DNA of 64,000 bases from the NCBI RefSeq assembly GCF_011752975.1, contig NZ_VWWP01000004.1, forward strand, positions 248,001 through 312,000, written 5' to 3'. Positions 33,400 to 43,977 of the stretch are shown here, piece by piece. The first letter of the stretch is position 1. Every line of letters starts with the position of its first letter. The notes beneath the pieces were generated by a model that was not told the DNA's origin, made no database searches, and saw only the letters and a list, made by a program, of their open reading frames with translations. Source of the DNA: Chryseobacterium sp. Tr-659 (lineage in GTDB: Bacteria > Bacteroidota > Bacteroidia > Flavobacteriales > Weeksellaceae). A program made the translations under genes and the position numbers.

Positions 33400-34341
33400 T
33401 TACAGCATTGAATACTGCTTAGGCTTTACTCCGATGTGATCCTGAAATACTTTTGAAAAATGACTCAAATTCGTAAACCCTAGCCTGTACCCTACTTCTG
33501 AAACAGAATATTTTCCCTCTTTTAGTAGAAAAGCGGCTTCTTTTATCCGAAATTCCTGATAATAGCTGAAAATACTGTCCCCAAAAATCTGCTTAAACAA
33601 ACGTTTCAGCTTAGTAGGGCTCATACCAGCTTTTATCGCTAATTCTTTGATAGAAGGCGGTGTATCCAGGTGTTCAAGAATTTGTTCTTTTATGATGTAA
33701 ATGATTTTTACATCCTGAATATTTAATGCATACAGTTGCTTTTCATCGCGTTTTTCCAATTCCATCAAAAGTCTGCAAATCAATTCCTCTGCTTTTATCT
33801 TTAGGAAAAACAATATAAAAATTTCTTCAACAGGTTCTGACAGAATTTCATTCACAATATCCTGTAAAGAAGGATAAAGGATCTGCTCAAAAAGAAAAGG
33901 TCTATTATTCTGTAAAAGATTTTGCAGCACTGGTGATTTTTCAGATGAATAAAATAATCCATTCAGATAATCTGCATCCACTTCAATATTGATAGTGGCT
34001 GTATTTGAATGAATTGAAATCATCTCGTCTGTATTAATCCGGCTGGTTCCAATCAAAACAGAAGGTGCTTTTCCAACCGATGGCATTTTTGGAAAGATAT
34101 TCTGAAACTTGAAAAATATCATCCTTTTAGCTTCATCAAGATCCGGGTTCTCAATAATCAGTTCATCATTTAGTTCATAATTACTGATAAGCATCCGAAT
34201 GTTTTTGTTAAAAATATATCCCATACAGTATCCGTTCCCGAATTGAGCCGGAATTTCCAGTTTTCTGTTTTTTATCTGGGTTCCCATTATATCTGCAAAC
34301 TTTTTCAGAATTCCGGGAATTGTAGTCTCATTTTCTTCCAT
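33400..34341 (-). CDS. AraC-family transcriptional regulator, divergent from tet(X)-like gene
   Basis: A 313-residue regulator with an unassigned N-terminal effector domain and a canonical AraC HTH pair in the last 100 residues: SIKELAIKAGMSPTKLKRLFKQIFGDSIFSYYQEFRIKEA region and SVSEVGYRLGFTNLSHFSKVFQDHIGVKPKQY. Its gene is back-to-back with the Tet(X)-like monooxygenase across a 92-bp spacer, which suggests that it controls that gene. That is inference. Confidence 0.92.
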   Translation of the reverse strand: MEENETTIPGILKKFADIMGTQIKNRKLEIPAQFGNGYCMGYIFNKNIRMLISNYELNDELIIENPDLDEAKRMIFFKFQNIFPKMPSVGKAPSVLIGTSRINTDEMISIHSNTATINIEVDADYLNGLFYSSEKSPVLQNLLQNNRPFLFEQILYPSLQDIVNEILSEPVEEIFILFFLKIKAEELICRLLMELEKRDEKQLYALNIQDVKIIYIIKEQILEHLDTPPSIKELAIKAGMSPTKLKRLFKQIFGDSIFSYYQEFRIKEAAFLLKEGKYSVSEVGYRLGFTNLSHFSKVFQDHIGVKPKQYSML

Positions 34342-34391
34342 AAAGTCTTTTAGAGCTATTTTATAGTCTAATATAGTTATTTTAAGCTTAA

Positions 34392-35555
<1,164 letters not shown>

Positions 35556-35696
35556 AATACATGAAAACTGAGCGGAAATTCATTCCTTAAATAATGCACT
35601 CCATCCTCTGCGCAATACACTCCATCAATTATCTTACTGATTATTAAAAACTTACCTTTTTATTGAAGTTTCTTTGTGCTTTCAAATGAAAGAATA

Positions 35697-36605
35697 ATGA
35701 AAAAGAAATGGATTATTATCGCTGCATTATTATCGGCAGCTCATACGTTTGCACAGATAGAAATAAGATCTGAATATCTGCCGCAGCAAAGGTATATTGA
35801 TGACAACGGAGACAAAACGGAAGGGAAAAGCTCTGCCATTACCACTACCTTTACAGCAACCGTCCCTGTAAATGTTAAACCTACGGCGTACAGGCAACCC
35901 AAAATATGGGCAGCAACCCTGAATGCTTCCTATACCTCTTTCAGCAATACCGGAATTGCGGCGGAAGTCCTGCCTAAAGAAATGGGATCAGCAGATCTGG
36001 GAATAATGTACATGGCTCCTGTTCATGAAAAGCTTATGTTTATCGCAGGTGTTTCTGCGGGTGTATATTCTACTCATACAGATCTTAAAAACCTGGAAAT
36101 AGATAATATTATTGTCAATATGTATTCCTCGTTCATATGGCAGGTCCGCCCGAAAATAAAAGTAGGTGTTGCCCTCATCGGAAATAACGCTTTTGATAAG
36201 CCCATGCTAATTCCTATGCCCTATTTTCAATATCACAGTGAAAAGCCACGCGGAATGGAATATCATGCGGAGCTCAGCTATAACCCCAGGTTTTCAGTTG
36301 GCTACAGATTTAGTGAAGCTTTTGCCTTGCGTATTGTAAACCGGCCTAAATTTTTCTTTTCAACGGCTACAATTGATGGTCAGAAAAAATATTTTGATCA
36401 TCATTATGTAAGCCTTGGTATGGAACCTGAGTACAGATTCAGCAACTGGGCATTCAGTGGCTCATTTGGTGCAAATTTCGGACGTACTGACCGATATAGA
36501 GACCGGGAACCTTCTCAGTTTTTAAAATGGGGAAATGCTACTTTTGATCCTTCGTTCTATATTTCTGCGGGGATTAAGTATAACTTTGCAGGAAAGTCAA
36601 GATAA
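35697..36605 (+). CDS. DUF6268 family outer-membrane beta-barrel protein
   Basis: The start at 35697 yields a signal peptide (MKKKWIIIAALLSAAHTFAQ); the frame to 35676 adds seven residues before it. The mature part is composed of alternating strands with aromatic ends (LGIMYMAPVHEKLMFIAGV, IVNMYSSFIWQVRPKIKVGV), ending in a strand with a Phe near the C-terminus, as in outer-membrane barrels. DUF6268 is assigned from this layout and Bacteroidota distribution. It precedes a LytS/LytTR pair but is separated by 58 bp. Confidence 0.75.
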   Translation: MKKKWIIIAALLSAAHTFAQIEIRSEYLPQQRYIDDNGDKTEGKSSAITTTFTATVPVNVKPTAYRQPKIWAATLNASYTSFSNTGIAAEVLPKEMGSADLGIMYMAPVHEKLMFIAGVSAGVYSTHTDLKNLEIDNIIVNMYSSFIWQVRPKIKVGVALIGNNAFDKPMLIPMPYFQYHSEKPRGMEYHAELSYNPRFSVGYRFSEAFALRIVNRPKFFFSTATIDGQKKYFDHHYVSLGMEPEYRFSNWAFSGSFGANFGRTDRYRDREPSQFLKWGNATFDPSFYISAGIKYNFAGKSR

Positions 36606-36663
36606 TGTCTTTAACTCTTACCGAAATGATCTGTCAGTTTAGTATAACATTTTATCATCAAAT

Positions 36664-37731
36664 ATGAATTTTTCTGAGATTTTCAGAGATCGGGAAATAA
36701 AGTCAAACAGGTATGTAATTATCCTGTATTATTTCATCGTCACTACTATTTACACCGTTTATCAGATTTTTTTCTTCAACACGATTATGAAGAGCAGTAT
36801 TCTGTCAAAAATTAGTCTCTGGGATAATTTCCTGCTGCAGTTCGTCCTTATCTATCCCATTGTACTGGTCATGACATTTCTGGATTATCTGCTCATTAAA
36901 CTCATCAATGAGATCACTCCTATGCACAGCAGTCTGTACAGGCATGCCTCATCATTATTTGTGAGCAATATACTGTTATGTATCCTTTTGTATTTTGCCT
37001 TTAATTTTATGGTTACGGAAGTATTTGATGTTGGAATCAAGCAGTCTCTTTCCTATAAAACCGGCCTGATTCTCAATATCACCGCCAATTTACCTATCCT
37101 TTTGATCCTTGATCTGTTATTTTATTTCCAGGCAGAACGTAAAGCTATTAAAGCTTCAGAAAAGGCTAAACGGGACATGCTGATGTATCAGTACAACGCT
37201 TTAAGAGCACAGGTAAATCCACATTTTCTGTTCAATTCCCTGAATGTATTATCATCTCTGATCTATGAAAACCAGGAACAGGCTAATAAATATACCAAAG
37301 CACTATCACAGGTATACAGACAGGTTCTTTCCGTAAGTAAAAAACCGTTGAACACTTTACAGGAAGAAATGCATTTTTTCCGGCAATACCTGTTTTTAAT
37401 GGAAATCCGTTTTGAAAAAGGTTTTATCATCGATATTGAGCCTATGGAAGAACGGGAACATCGTAAACTGGTTGCATTCAGCTTTCAGCTTCTTCTTGAG
37501 AATGCCTTTAAACACAATATAAGTTCAGCTGCTGATCCTCTGCTCATTCATATATCTGCGGATGAAAACGGGATTATTTTCCGAAACAGAATATCTTTAC
37601 GGAATGATGTCACCCGGGGAGAAGGAATAGGCCTCTCTTTTCTGAATACACAATATGACCGCTATCATAAAAAGTTGTCAATAATGGAAGAACAGAATCA
37701 ATTTATTGTCAAAATACCTTTCGTAGAATGA
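36664..37731 (+). CDS. LytS-type sensor histidine kinase
   Basis: Membrane kinase of the His_kinase (PF06580) class. The first half has four to five hydrophobic segments (about 20-40, 58-78, 95-120 and 135-155). The phospho-His box is RAQVNPHFLFNSLNVLSSLI, and the ATPase part contains LLLENAFKHNI and GIGLSFLNTQYDRY. The next gene overlaps its stop by 4 bp (ATGA), which shows a strict kinase/regulator pair. The stimulus is unknown. Confidence 0.93.
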   Translation: MNFSEIFRDREIKSNRYVIILYYFIVTTIYTVYQIFFFNTIMKSSILSKISLWDNFLLQFVLIYPIVLVMTFLDYLLIKLINEITPMHSSLYRHASSLFVSNILLCILLYFAFNFMVTEVFDVGIKQSLSYKTGLILNITANLPILLILDLLFYFQAERKAIKASEKAKRDMLMYQYNALRAQVNPHFLFNSLNVLSSLIYENQEQANKYTKALSQVYRQVLSVSKKPLNTLQEEMHFFRQYLFLMEIRFEKGFIIDIEPMEEREHRKLVAFSFQLLLENAFKHNISSAADPLLIHISADENGIIFRNRISLRNDVTRGEGIGLSFLNTQYDRYHKKLSIMEEQNQFIVKIPFVE

Positions 37732-38483
37732 AAAAATATCTGATTATTGAAGATGAACGGCTTGCTTTCTCTGAGCTGAAACGAATGATGGATCATCTGC
37801 GTCCGGATTATATCCTGCTGGAAAGAACCCAAAGTGTGCTGGAATCCGTAGAATTTCTCCAGAAGAGTCAACCTGATTTTATCCTGATGGACATCAGCCT
37901 TTCGGATGGAAGCTGTTTTGAAATCTTCAATCATATCAAAGTGGAAGTTCCCATTATTTTTACTACGGCTTATGATGAATATGCCATTCAGGCCTTTAAA
38001 GTAAACAGTATCGATTATCTGCTGAAACCAATCTCTGAAGAAGATCTCGAACTGGCGGTCATCAAACTGGAAAACCTGCATTTTGAGAAAGAGCAGAAAG
38101 AAATAGGAATCCGTATGGTAGAATCTTCCCTGATGAAGAGGGTGAAAAACAGATTTCTTGTCAATTCACGGGAGGGATATCTTTATGTGGAATCTAAAAA
38201 TATTGCTTATTTCTACAGCGAAGAAAAAGTCGTGATGCTGCATACCTCTGATGATAAAAGATATATTATCAACTACACGCTGGATCAGCTGGAAGGACAG
38301 CTTACAACAGATCTATTTTTCAGGGTTTCCCGGAATTGCATCACCAATATCAAAGCTATAAAAGGGATTAAAAAAGTGATTAACAGCAGACTTGCCATTG
38401 AATTTGAACCAGCCTGCCCCCACGAGATCATTGTAAGCCGTGTACGGGTTCAGAATTTCCTTGAATGGCTCAATGATGATTAA
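37728..38483 (+). CDS. LytTR-type response regulator
   Basis: Receiver domain (about 1-120) with ILMDISLSDG (phospho-Asp) and FKVNSIDYLLKPI, then a LytTR DNA-binding domain (about 150-250) with REGYLYVESKNIAYFYSEE and FFRVSRNCITNIKAI. It overlaps the upstream kinase by 4 bp and is its partner. Target promoters may include the DUF6268 gene next door, but no site is proven. Confidence 0.94.
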   Translation: MKKYLIIEDERLAFSELKRMMDHLRPDYILLERTQSVLESVEFLQKSQPDFILMDISLSDGSCFEIFNHIKVEVPIIFTTAYDEYAIQAFKVNSIDYLLKPISEEDLELAVIKLENLHFEKEQKEIGIRMVESSLMKRVKNRFLVNSREGYLYVESKNIAYFYSEEKVVMLHTSDDKRYIINYTLDQLEGQLTTDLFFRVSRNCITNIKAIKGIKKVINSRLAIEFEPACPHEIIVSRVRVQNFLEWLNDD

Positions 38484-38563
38484 AAATTTGGATAATTTTT
38501 ATAAATGTCTGTCCCTGTTGCAGAAATTCAGTCGTCATAAAGATGAATTAAAAAATCAATACA

Positions 38564-38905
38564 ATGAAAGAATTCTTATTAGTCTTCAGAGCAGATTATC
38601 AATCTATGCCTAAGACATCACCGGAACAGATGCAGGCCAACACTCAAAAATGGATGAACTGGATCGCAGGAATTGCGGCTCAAAATAAATTGAGTGACAG
38701 AGGAAACCGTTTGGAAAGCTCAGGACAGGTTTTAAAATCCGGAGGTTTAATTTCTGACGGACCTTATGCAGAGATCAAAGAATCGATTTTGGGCTATACA
38801 CTGATCCAGGCAGAATCCATTGAAGAAGCCACGGTTTTGTGTAAAGAATGTCCCGTTTTGCTGTTTGGCGGGAGTGTGGAAATCAGGGAGATCAGTAAGT
38901 TATAA
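38564..38905 (+). CDS. YCII-related domain protein
   Basis: A 113-residue dimeric alpha-beta barrel fold protein: FRADYQSMPKTSPEQMQANTQKWMNW, SDGPYAEIKESILGYTLIQAESIEEAT and the C-terminal VEIREIS. Such proteins accompany ECF42 sigma factors, as here (next gene). Their function in the pair is unresolved. Confidence 0.88.
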   Translation: MKEFLLVFRADYQSMPKTSPEQMQANTQKWMNWIAGIAAQNKLSDRGNRLESSGQVLKSGGLISDGPYAEIKESILGYTLIQAESIEEATVLCKECPVLLFGGSVEIREISKL

Positions 38906-38941
38906 AACTGTAATAGAACATTTCAAAAGAATATTATTTTA

Positions 38942-39013
38942 ACTCACACAGATTGCATGGATTTAGCAGATCGAAATGAAAAAATCTACATAATCCCGTT
39001 GATCTGCGTGAGT
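38942..39013. repeat. Intergenic inverted repeat (CACAGAT type)
   Basis: Arms ACTCACACAGAT (38942-38953) and ATCTGCGTGAGT (39002-39013), one G-T pair, framing GATTTAGCAGAT-like inner repeats. This is a widespread type of flavobacterial intergenic palindrome. Confidence 0.55.
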
Positions 39014-39124
39014 ATTTTATCTCTTGTGTATGTTACCAGATCCTAGTTTATACCTGTGGACAATATTTCCAGACAACAGCCTGAAAGAAATATAATTACC
39101 TTTGATATAGTCTTTTCAAAAATC

Positions 39125-40366
39125 ATGAATCATCCGGATGAAATAACCCCGCATTTATTCAGAACAGAGTACAGCAAAATTGTTGCGGTGCTTTGCAGAA
39201 GTTTTGATATCAGGCATATCGAAATTGCTGAAGACATTGCGAGCGAAACATTTCTGAAAGCCTCAGAATATTGGGCTGTGCAGGGCTTACCAGAAAATCC
39301 TGCTGCGTGGCTTTATACAGTAGCAAAAAATAAAGCAAAGGATTATTTTAAACATCTTGCTGTTGTTGAAAAAAACGTAAAGGAAGAATTAAAAACCTTA
39401 GAAACTGAAATTCAGCAGACCATAGATTTTGATACTCAAAACATTTCAGACAGCCAGCTGGAAATGATTTTTGTAACCTGCAACCCTGCCAATTCAAAGG
39501 AAACACAGATCTGCCTGGCTCTTCAGATTCTCTGTGGTTTCAGTATTGAAGAAATCGCTGATGCTTTTCTTGCTAAAACGGAAACTATCAAAAAACGTCT
39601 CCAACGAGGAAGAGAAGCACTCCGAACCCATCATTTTAAAATTGAAGCATTAAACGAACAGGATATTCTTCTCCGGCTGGAAACGGTATTATCCACATTA
39701 TATCTGCTTTTCAACGAAGGTTATTTTTCGAGAAGTCATAATCTTCTAGTCCGTAAAGATCTTTGTCTCGAAGCAATACGACTTACTTTAGTGCTTACCG
39801 ATCATCGGTTTACAAATACTCCTAAAACCAATGCCTTATTAGCGCTGATGTGTTTTCAAAGCTCAAGACTTGATGCCAGAACCAATGATAACGGAGAAAC
39901 TATTCTTTTCGATGAACAGGATGAAAAACTATGGGATCAGGCATTGATCGAAAAGGGAAACTATTATCTGGTAGAAGCCTGTGAAACAGACAGCTCATCT
40001 ATTACAAAATATCATCTGGAGGCCGCTATAGCCTACTGGCATACTTCCACCGGGCATACTGATAAATGGCAGCAAATATTAAATCTGTATAATCAGCTTA
40101 TTATTATTGAATATTCTCCTGTTACTGCTTTAAACAGAGCTTTCGCTTTTTCAAAAGTATATGGAAAGGAAAAAGCAATCACGGAAGCAGAAAGTCTTCA
40201 AATTCCGGATAGTGAGTATTATCATGGTCTTCTGGGATATTTATATTCTGAAACAGATTCAGACAAAGCTATACACCATTATGAAGAAGCCATCCGGATT
40301 ACCCGATCAAAAGCAGAAAAACAAACGCTACAAAGGCAAATCAATCTTTTAAAACAGTCAAAATAA
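39125..40366 (+). CDS. ECF42-type RNA polymerase sigma factor
   Basis: Sigma-70 region 2 (about 10-80) with EIAEDIASETFLKASEYW and NPAAWLYTVAKNKAKDYFK, region 4 (about 125-170) with LCGFSIEEIADAFLAKTETIKKRLQRGREAL, then a long C-terminal extension of about 200 residues with the LYLLFNEGYFS motif and TPR-like helices, diagnostic of ECF42. It has no anti-sigma factor. The partner is the YCII gene upstream. A GTG at 39056 is an alternative start, but the core domain begins just after 39125. Confidence 0.88.
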   Translation: MNHPDEITPHLFRTEYSKIVAVLCRSFDIRHIEIAEDIASETFLKASEYWAVQGLPENPAAWLYTVAKNKAKDYFKHLAVVEKNVKEELKTLETEIQQTIDFDTQNISDSQLEMIFVTCNPANSKETQICLALQILCGFSIEEIADAFLAKTETIKKRLQRGREALRTHHFKIEALNEQDILLRLETVLSTLYLLFNEGYFSRSHNLLVRKDLCLEAIRLTLVLTDHRFTNTPKTNALLALMCFQSSRLDARTNDNGETILFDEQDEKLWDQALIEKGNYYLVEACETDSSSITKYHLEAAIAYWHTSTGHTDKWQQILNLYNQLIIIEYSPVTALNRAFAFSKVYGKEKAITEAESLQIPDSEYYHGLLGYLYSETDSDKAIHHYEEAIRITRSKAEKQTLQRQINLLKQSK

Positions 40367-40382
40367 GATGTAATCAAATACA

Positions 40383-40413
40383 AAAGCCTCCCAACCAATG
40401 ATCCGGAGGCTTT
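40383..40413. terminator. Bidirectional terminator
   Basis: Stem AAAGCCTCC/GGAGGCTTT with a 13-base loop between the convergent ECF sigma and DUF1062 genes. Confidence 0.65.
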
Positions 40414-40441
40414 CCTTTTATTGTTGATAAGATTTTCTATC

Positions 40442-41053
40442 TCAGTCAATAGGGTAAGTTTTGATCAGCTCTTGTCTTCTGATCTTAATAATATCACCAT
40501 TTTTAATTTTATATTTCTTTTGTAATGGTTTTTCATTGTGATAAACCGCATCTGCTTCAAGTAACAAGCCCAATTTACATGACGAAAGCTGTAAACATGT
40601 CCGGATAACGGTTGAAACTCTTACATTAAAATCAAAAGGACACTGGATTTGGAACACAATCATTTCAGTGTCCGTATCCATCAGATCTTTTATTTGAAGT
40701 TCATTATGAAGAATCTCATATTCTACACTTTCCAGCTCTGCTTCTACGTTATTTTTCTTTCTTATTTCCCGGGAAAAAGCATATTCCCAGGCAACTTCCG
40801 TATTATTTTCTGAAAATTTATTGAAAAGCTCTTTGCTGATGGATTCGGTTCTGATTCTTGAAAAGACAGTCATATTATAGGTATTATTACATTTTACACA
40901 TCTGTAAATTAACCATATATCAATATTCTTTTTTTGAGCATTCAGTCTGAATTTATCGCTGCAATGAAATCTCTCGCTGTTACAATGATTGCATTTCTTT
41001 TTTAGTAAGGGAGTATTTTTCGCTCTTATCTCCCATATATGTTGTGTACTCAT
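40442..41053 (-). CDS. DUF1062 domain protein
   Basis: Cytosolic 203-residue protein with two CxxC pairs (KKKCNHCNSERF and YRCVKCNNTYN) that would form a zinc ribbon, flanking NIDIWLIYRC. This is the DUF1062 layout. The C-terminal half contains a short S4-like segment (LGLLLEADAVYHNEKPLQKKYKIKNGDIIKIRRQE), suggesting RNA binding. The function is unknown. Confidence 0.88.
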   Translation of the reverse strand: MSTQHIWEIRAKNTPLLKKKCNHCNSERFHCSDKFRLNAQKKNIDIWLIYRCVKCNNTYNMTVFSRIRTESISKELFNKFSENNTEVAWEYAFSREIRKKNNVEAELESVEYEILHNELQIKDLMDTDTEMIVFQIQCPFDFNVRVSTVIRTCLQLSSCKLGLLLEADAVYHNEKPLQKKYKIKNGDIIKIRRQELIKTYPID

Positions 41054-41146
41054 TACTTATAATCGTGCTTAATTCTTTGTTGGATTTTTTCCATATTATT
41101 CACGCATTATAAAAGGGCTGACATACATCTGATCTTACCCCAAAGA

Positions 41147-41284
41147 TTATTTCCTAAGGGATTTTTTGATAATAGCTATTGTCAAAACTAAAATAGAAGA
41201 TACAATACCTTTTACAGGCAATGCAATAAATAATATGATGAAATGAAAACCTGTTCGGGCAGAATTACCCAAACGAAAGAACGA
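41147..41284 (-). pseudogene. Possible remnant of a membrane protein gene
   Basis: Open frame of 46 codons ending at 41147, no ATG, translating to FRLGNSARTGFHFIILFIAL then PVKGIVSSILVLTIAIIKKS. It has one long hydrophobic stretch and a basic end, as in a membrane protein C-terminus. An in-frame stop (41285-41287) cuts it upstream. A TTG start is possible, so an intact micro-protein cannot be excluded. Confidence 0.25.
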
Positions 41285-41423
41285 TCAGTCTGTGGTTACT
41301 GAGACTGATACTAAGCTATAATAAGTTTAAGAGTTGTTCTCAAAACGAGTTATTTACTTGGTTATGGTAAAAGTAGTTAATTTAATCGAACAACAAAGCA
41401 TTTTTTAATTTTAGTGTTAGAAA

Positions 41424-41462
41424 TGAACCATACAACAAATAAAAATTGAACCATACAACAAA
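41424..41462 (+). promoter_or_regulatory. Direct-repeat operator candidate
   Basis: Two perfect copies of TGAACCATACAACAAA start at 41424 and 41447, 23 bp apart (about two helical turns), and end 48 bp before the aldehyde dehydrogenase start. AraC-type regulators bind such tandem half-sites. An AraC gene follows the dehydrogenase. Confidence 0.55.
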
Positions 41463-41510
41463 CCTGCCTTTTCTGTTTCTGGCGAACTTTGCTGTATTAA
41501 AATCATCAAA

Positions 41511-42926
41511 ATGATACAGATTAATAAAATTTACATCAACGGCGAATTTGTTTCGCCCCTTGGAACAGAAACTTTTGATCTTATAAATCCAACCACCAAT
41601 CTGAAAACCGGAGAAGTGACATTGGGAAATGAAGAAGATACTCAAATGGCTATAGCAGCAGCAAAGAATGCTTTTAAAACTTTTTCAAAAACTACGAAAG
41701 AAGAACGCATTGCCTATCTTCAGAAGATGCATGAAGCCGTAAGTAAACGCGAAGAAGAACTGGTATCTGTTATGGTAGATGAATACGGAGGAACATTGCA
41801 GTTTTGCAGAATGAGTGTACAAAATGCAATTTCCGCCTTTACAACAACTATTACAATATTAAAATCTTATGATTTTGAAAAAACAGCAGGACATTCTAAA
41901 GTTCGTTTTGAGTCTTTAGGTGTGGTGGGAATTATCACTCCATGGAATGCAAGCAACAGTTTCATCTGCAACAAGCTGGCTACCGCTATTGCAGCAGGAT
42001 GTACAGCCGTTATCAAACCGAGTGAAATGAGCGCCAGACAAACGCAGCTGATCGCAGAATGTTTTCATGAAGCGGGTCTACCAAAAGGAGTTTTTAATAT
42101 TGTAAACGGCCTCGGAAATATCGTGGGAACAGAAATTACCCATCATCCTGATATTGCTAAAATCTCTTTCACAGGCTCTACTGTTACAGGAAAAGCCATT
42201 GCCAAAGGAGCTGTAGACACTATGAAACGGATAACACTTGAACTAGGCGGAAAATCCCCAAATATTATTCTCGAAGATGCAGATCTGAATAAAGCTATTC
42301 CCATGGCAGTTTTCGGTGCGTTTATGAATAACGGGCAGGCCTGTATTGCTCCTACCCGTCTGCTTGTCCCACAAAACAAACTAGAGGAGGTGAATGAACT
42401 GGCTAAAAAAGCTGCAGAACAGGTAAAAGTAGGAAATCCGGCTGAAGAAGACACACTTGTGGGTCCAATGGTAAGTGCTAAACAATATGACCGCGTACAA
42501 AGCTATATCCGATTGGGACAGGAAGAAGGTGCTACCCTGCTTAGCGGTGGTGAAGGAAAGCCCGCAGGTCTTGAAAATGGAAATTTTGTAAAAGCAACCG
42601 TATTTACCAATGTTCGTAACGATATGCGTATTGCCAGGGAGGAGATTTTCGGACCTGTCTTGTCTATTATTCCCTATGCCGATGAAGAGGAAGCCATCGC
42701 TATTGCCAACGATACTACTTATGGACTGGCCGCCTACATCAGTTCTTCTGATAGGGAGCGTGCAGAAAATATAGCCGCACAAATTGATGCAGGAAGAGTT
42801 TGTATCAACGGTTTCTCACATGATCCTTTCGCTCCTTTCGGAGGTTTTAAACAAAGCGGTATCGGGCGTGAGTATGGTGTTTTTGGATTGGAAGCTTATC
42901 TGGAACCCAAAGCTATTCTGGCATAA
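41511..42926 (+). CDS. Aldehyde dehydrogenase family protein
   Basis: NAD(P)-dependent oxidation of an aldehyde to the acid; cytosolic. The 471 residues hold the Rossmann part with ITPWNASNSFICNKL, FTGSTVTGKAI and LELGGKSPN (catalytic Glu) and the catalytic part with FMNNGQACIAPTRLLV (nucleophile Cys) and EEIFGPVLSI. The sequence GGTLQFCRMSVQNA is typical of the aldehyde dehydrogenases annotated for general detoxification. The substrate is unknown. It probably answers to the AraC regulator that follows. Confidence 0.93.
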   Translation: MIQINKIYINGEFVSPLGTETFDLINPTTNLKTGEVTLGNEEDTQMAIAAAKNAFKTFSKTTKEERIAYLQKMHEAVSKREEELVSVMVDEYGGTLQFCRMSVQNAISAFTTTITILKSYDFEKTAGHSKVRFESLGVVGIITPWNASNSFICNKLATAIAAGCTAVIKPSEMSARQTQLIAECFHEAGLPKGVFNIVNGLGNIVGTEITHHPDIAKISFTGSTVTGKAIAKGAVDTMKRITLELGGKSPNIILEDADLNKAIPMAVFGAFMNNGQACIAPTRLLVPQNKLEEVNELAKKAAEQVKVGNPAEEDTLVGPMVSAKQYDRVQSYIRLGQEEGATLLSGGEGKPAGLENGNFVKATVFTNVRNDMRIAREEIFGPVLSIIPYADEEEAIAIANDTTYGLAAYISSSDRERAENIAAQIDAGRVCINGFSHDPFAPFGGFKQSGIGREYGVFGLEAYLEPKAILA

Positions 42927-42932
42927 TATGTT

Positions 42933-42974
42933 AATCCTCACAGCTGAATCAATGAATATCCGACTGTGAGGATT
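42933..42974 (+). terminator. Rho-independent terminator
   Basis: 11-bp perfect stem AATCCTCACAG/CTGTGAGGATT with a long loop, followed by a short T-rich stretch, after the aldehyde dehydrogenase gene. Confidence 0.7.
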
Positions 42975-43030
42975 ATCTTTTCTAAAAAGTTTGTAAGTTT
43001 GAATAAAACCCGGTAAAATAAGACTGAATT

Positions 43031-43828
43031 ATGGATGATCATACCATTCCTTTTCCTATCAACTATTCCTGTCATTTTTCAGAATTCAGGGAAGGCGAAC
43101 AATTTTCACAGGTTCATAGTCTGGGACTGATCCTTTCTGGTGAAATGGAGCTGAATGACGGAATTACAAAAACCGTATTCAAGGAAGGAGAACTTTATTC
43201 TTCAAGGAAAAACCGTTTGCTAAAGTTTGCAAAATATCCTCCTAAAAACGGAGAAATAAAAACAGTTTCCATTTATTTTGATGATTCTGTTCTGCATGAT
43301 TTCAGCCGGGAATATGGATATCAGGCAGAAAAAAAAGAAAATATCCCTGCATTTATAAAACCGGATCATAAAGCGTTGGTTACTTTTATGCATTCTCTTA
43401 TGGCCTATGAGGAACTTCCTGCTTCGGAGGAACTTCTTCGTATCAAACAAAAGGAAGCACTATTGCTTTTATTGAATTATGATCCTTCGCTTAAAGATGT
43501 TTTATTTGATTTTTCTGAGCCTTATAAAATAGATATTGAAACTTTTATGAACAGAAATTTTCATTTCAATGTGAATGTTGAACGCTTTGCTTATCTTACA
43601 GGGAGAAGTTTATCTGCATTCAAAAGGGATTTTCAGAAAACTTTTGGTTTACCGCCAAGACAATGGCTTCAGCTCCGAAGGCTGAAAGAAGCCCATTTTC
43701 TGCTTACTCAAAAAGGAAGATCAGTTTCTGATATCTATCTGGATCTGGGATTTGAGAACCTATCTCATTTTTCTTTTGCTTTCAAAAAACAGTTTGGTTA
43801 TCCTCCCAGTACATTGCAGGCTAAATGA
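43031..43828 (+). CDS. AraC-family transcriptional regulator
   Basis: 265 residues: a cupin-like N-terminal sensor domain (about 10-110, LGLILSGEMELNDGITKTVFKEGELY) and a C-terminal AraC HTH pair (about 170-262) with FAYLTGRSLSAFKRDFQKTFGLPPRQWLQ and SVSDIYLDLGFENLSHFSFAFKKQFGYPPS. It lies 104 bp after the aldehyde dehydrogenase on the same strand. A -7 box TAAGTTTG at 42994-43001 suggests its own promoter. Confidence 0.93.
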   Translation: MDDHTIPFPINYSCHFSEFREGEQFSQVHSLGLILSGEMELNDGITKTVFKEGELYSSRKNRLLKFAKYPPKNGEIKTVSIYFDDSVLHDFSREYGYQAEKKENIPAFIKPDHKALVTFMHSLMAYEELPASEELLRIKQKEALLLLLNYDPSLKDVLFDFSEPYKIDIETFMNRNFHFNVNVERFAYLTGRSLSAFKRDFQKTFGLPPRQWLQLRRLKEAHFLLTQKGRSVSDIYLDLGFENLSHFSFAFKKQFGYPPSTLQAK

Positions 43829-43977
43829 TCTGTATAAAAAATAACAGGCCACAACTACAATTGTTATCACCACAATTTTGGTTACGAGATCATTTTTAAA
43901 GCAAATAAAAACAAACCGCGCTATGAATATCATAACACGGTCTGAACTTTATGGAAACTAATTATTTTTACATACTC

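Larger units (their letters stand above)
41054..41510. other. Intergenic region with decayed ORF and operator candidate
   Basis: A membrane-protein-like open frame without start lies on the minus strand at 41147-41284. A perfect hairpin ATCAGTCT/AGACTGAT lies near 41284-41310. Two copies of a 16-bp repeat lie at 41424 and 41447. Confidence 0.5.
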
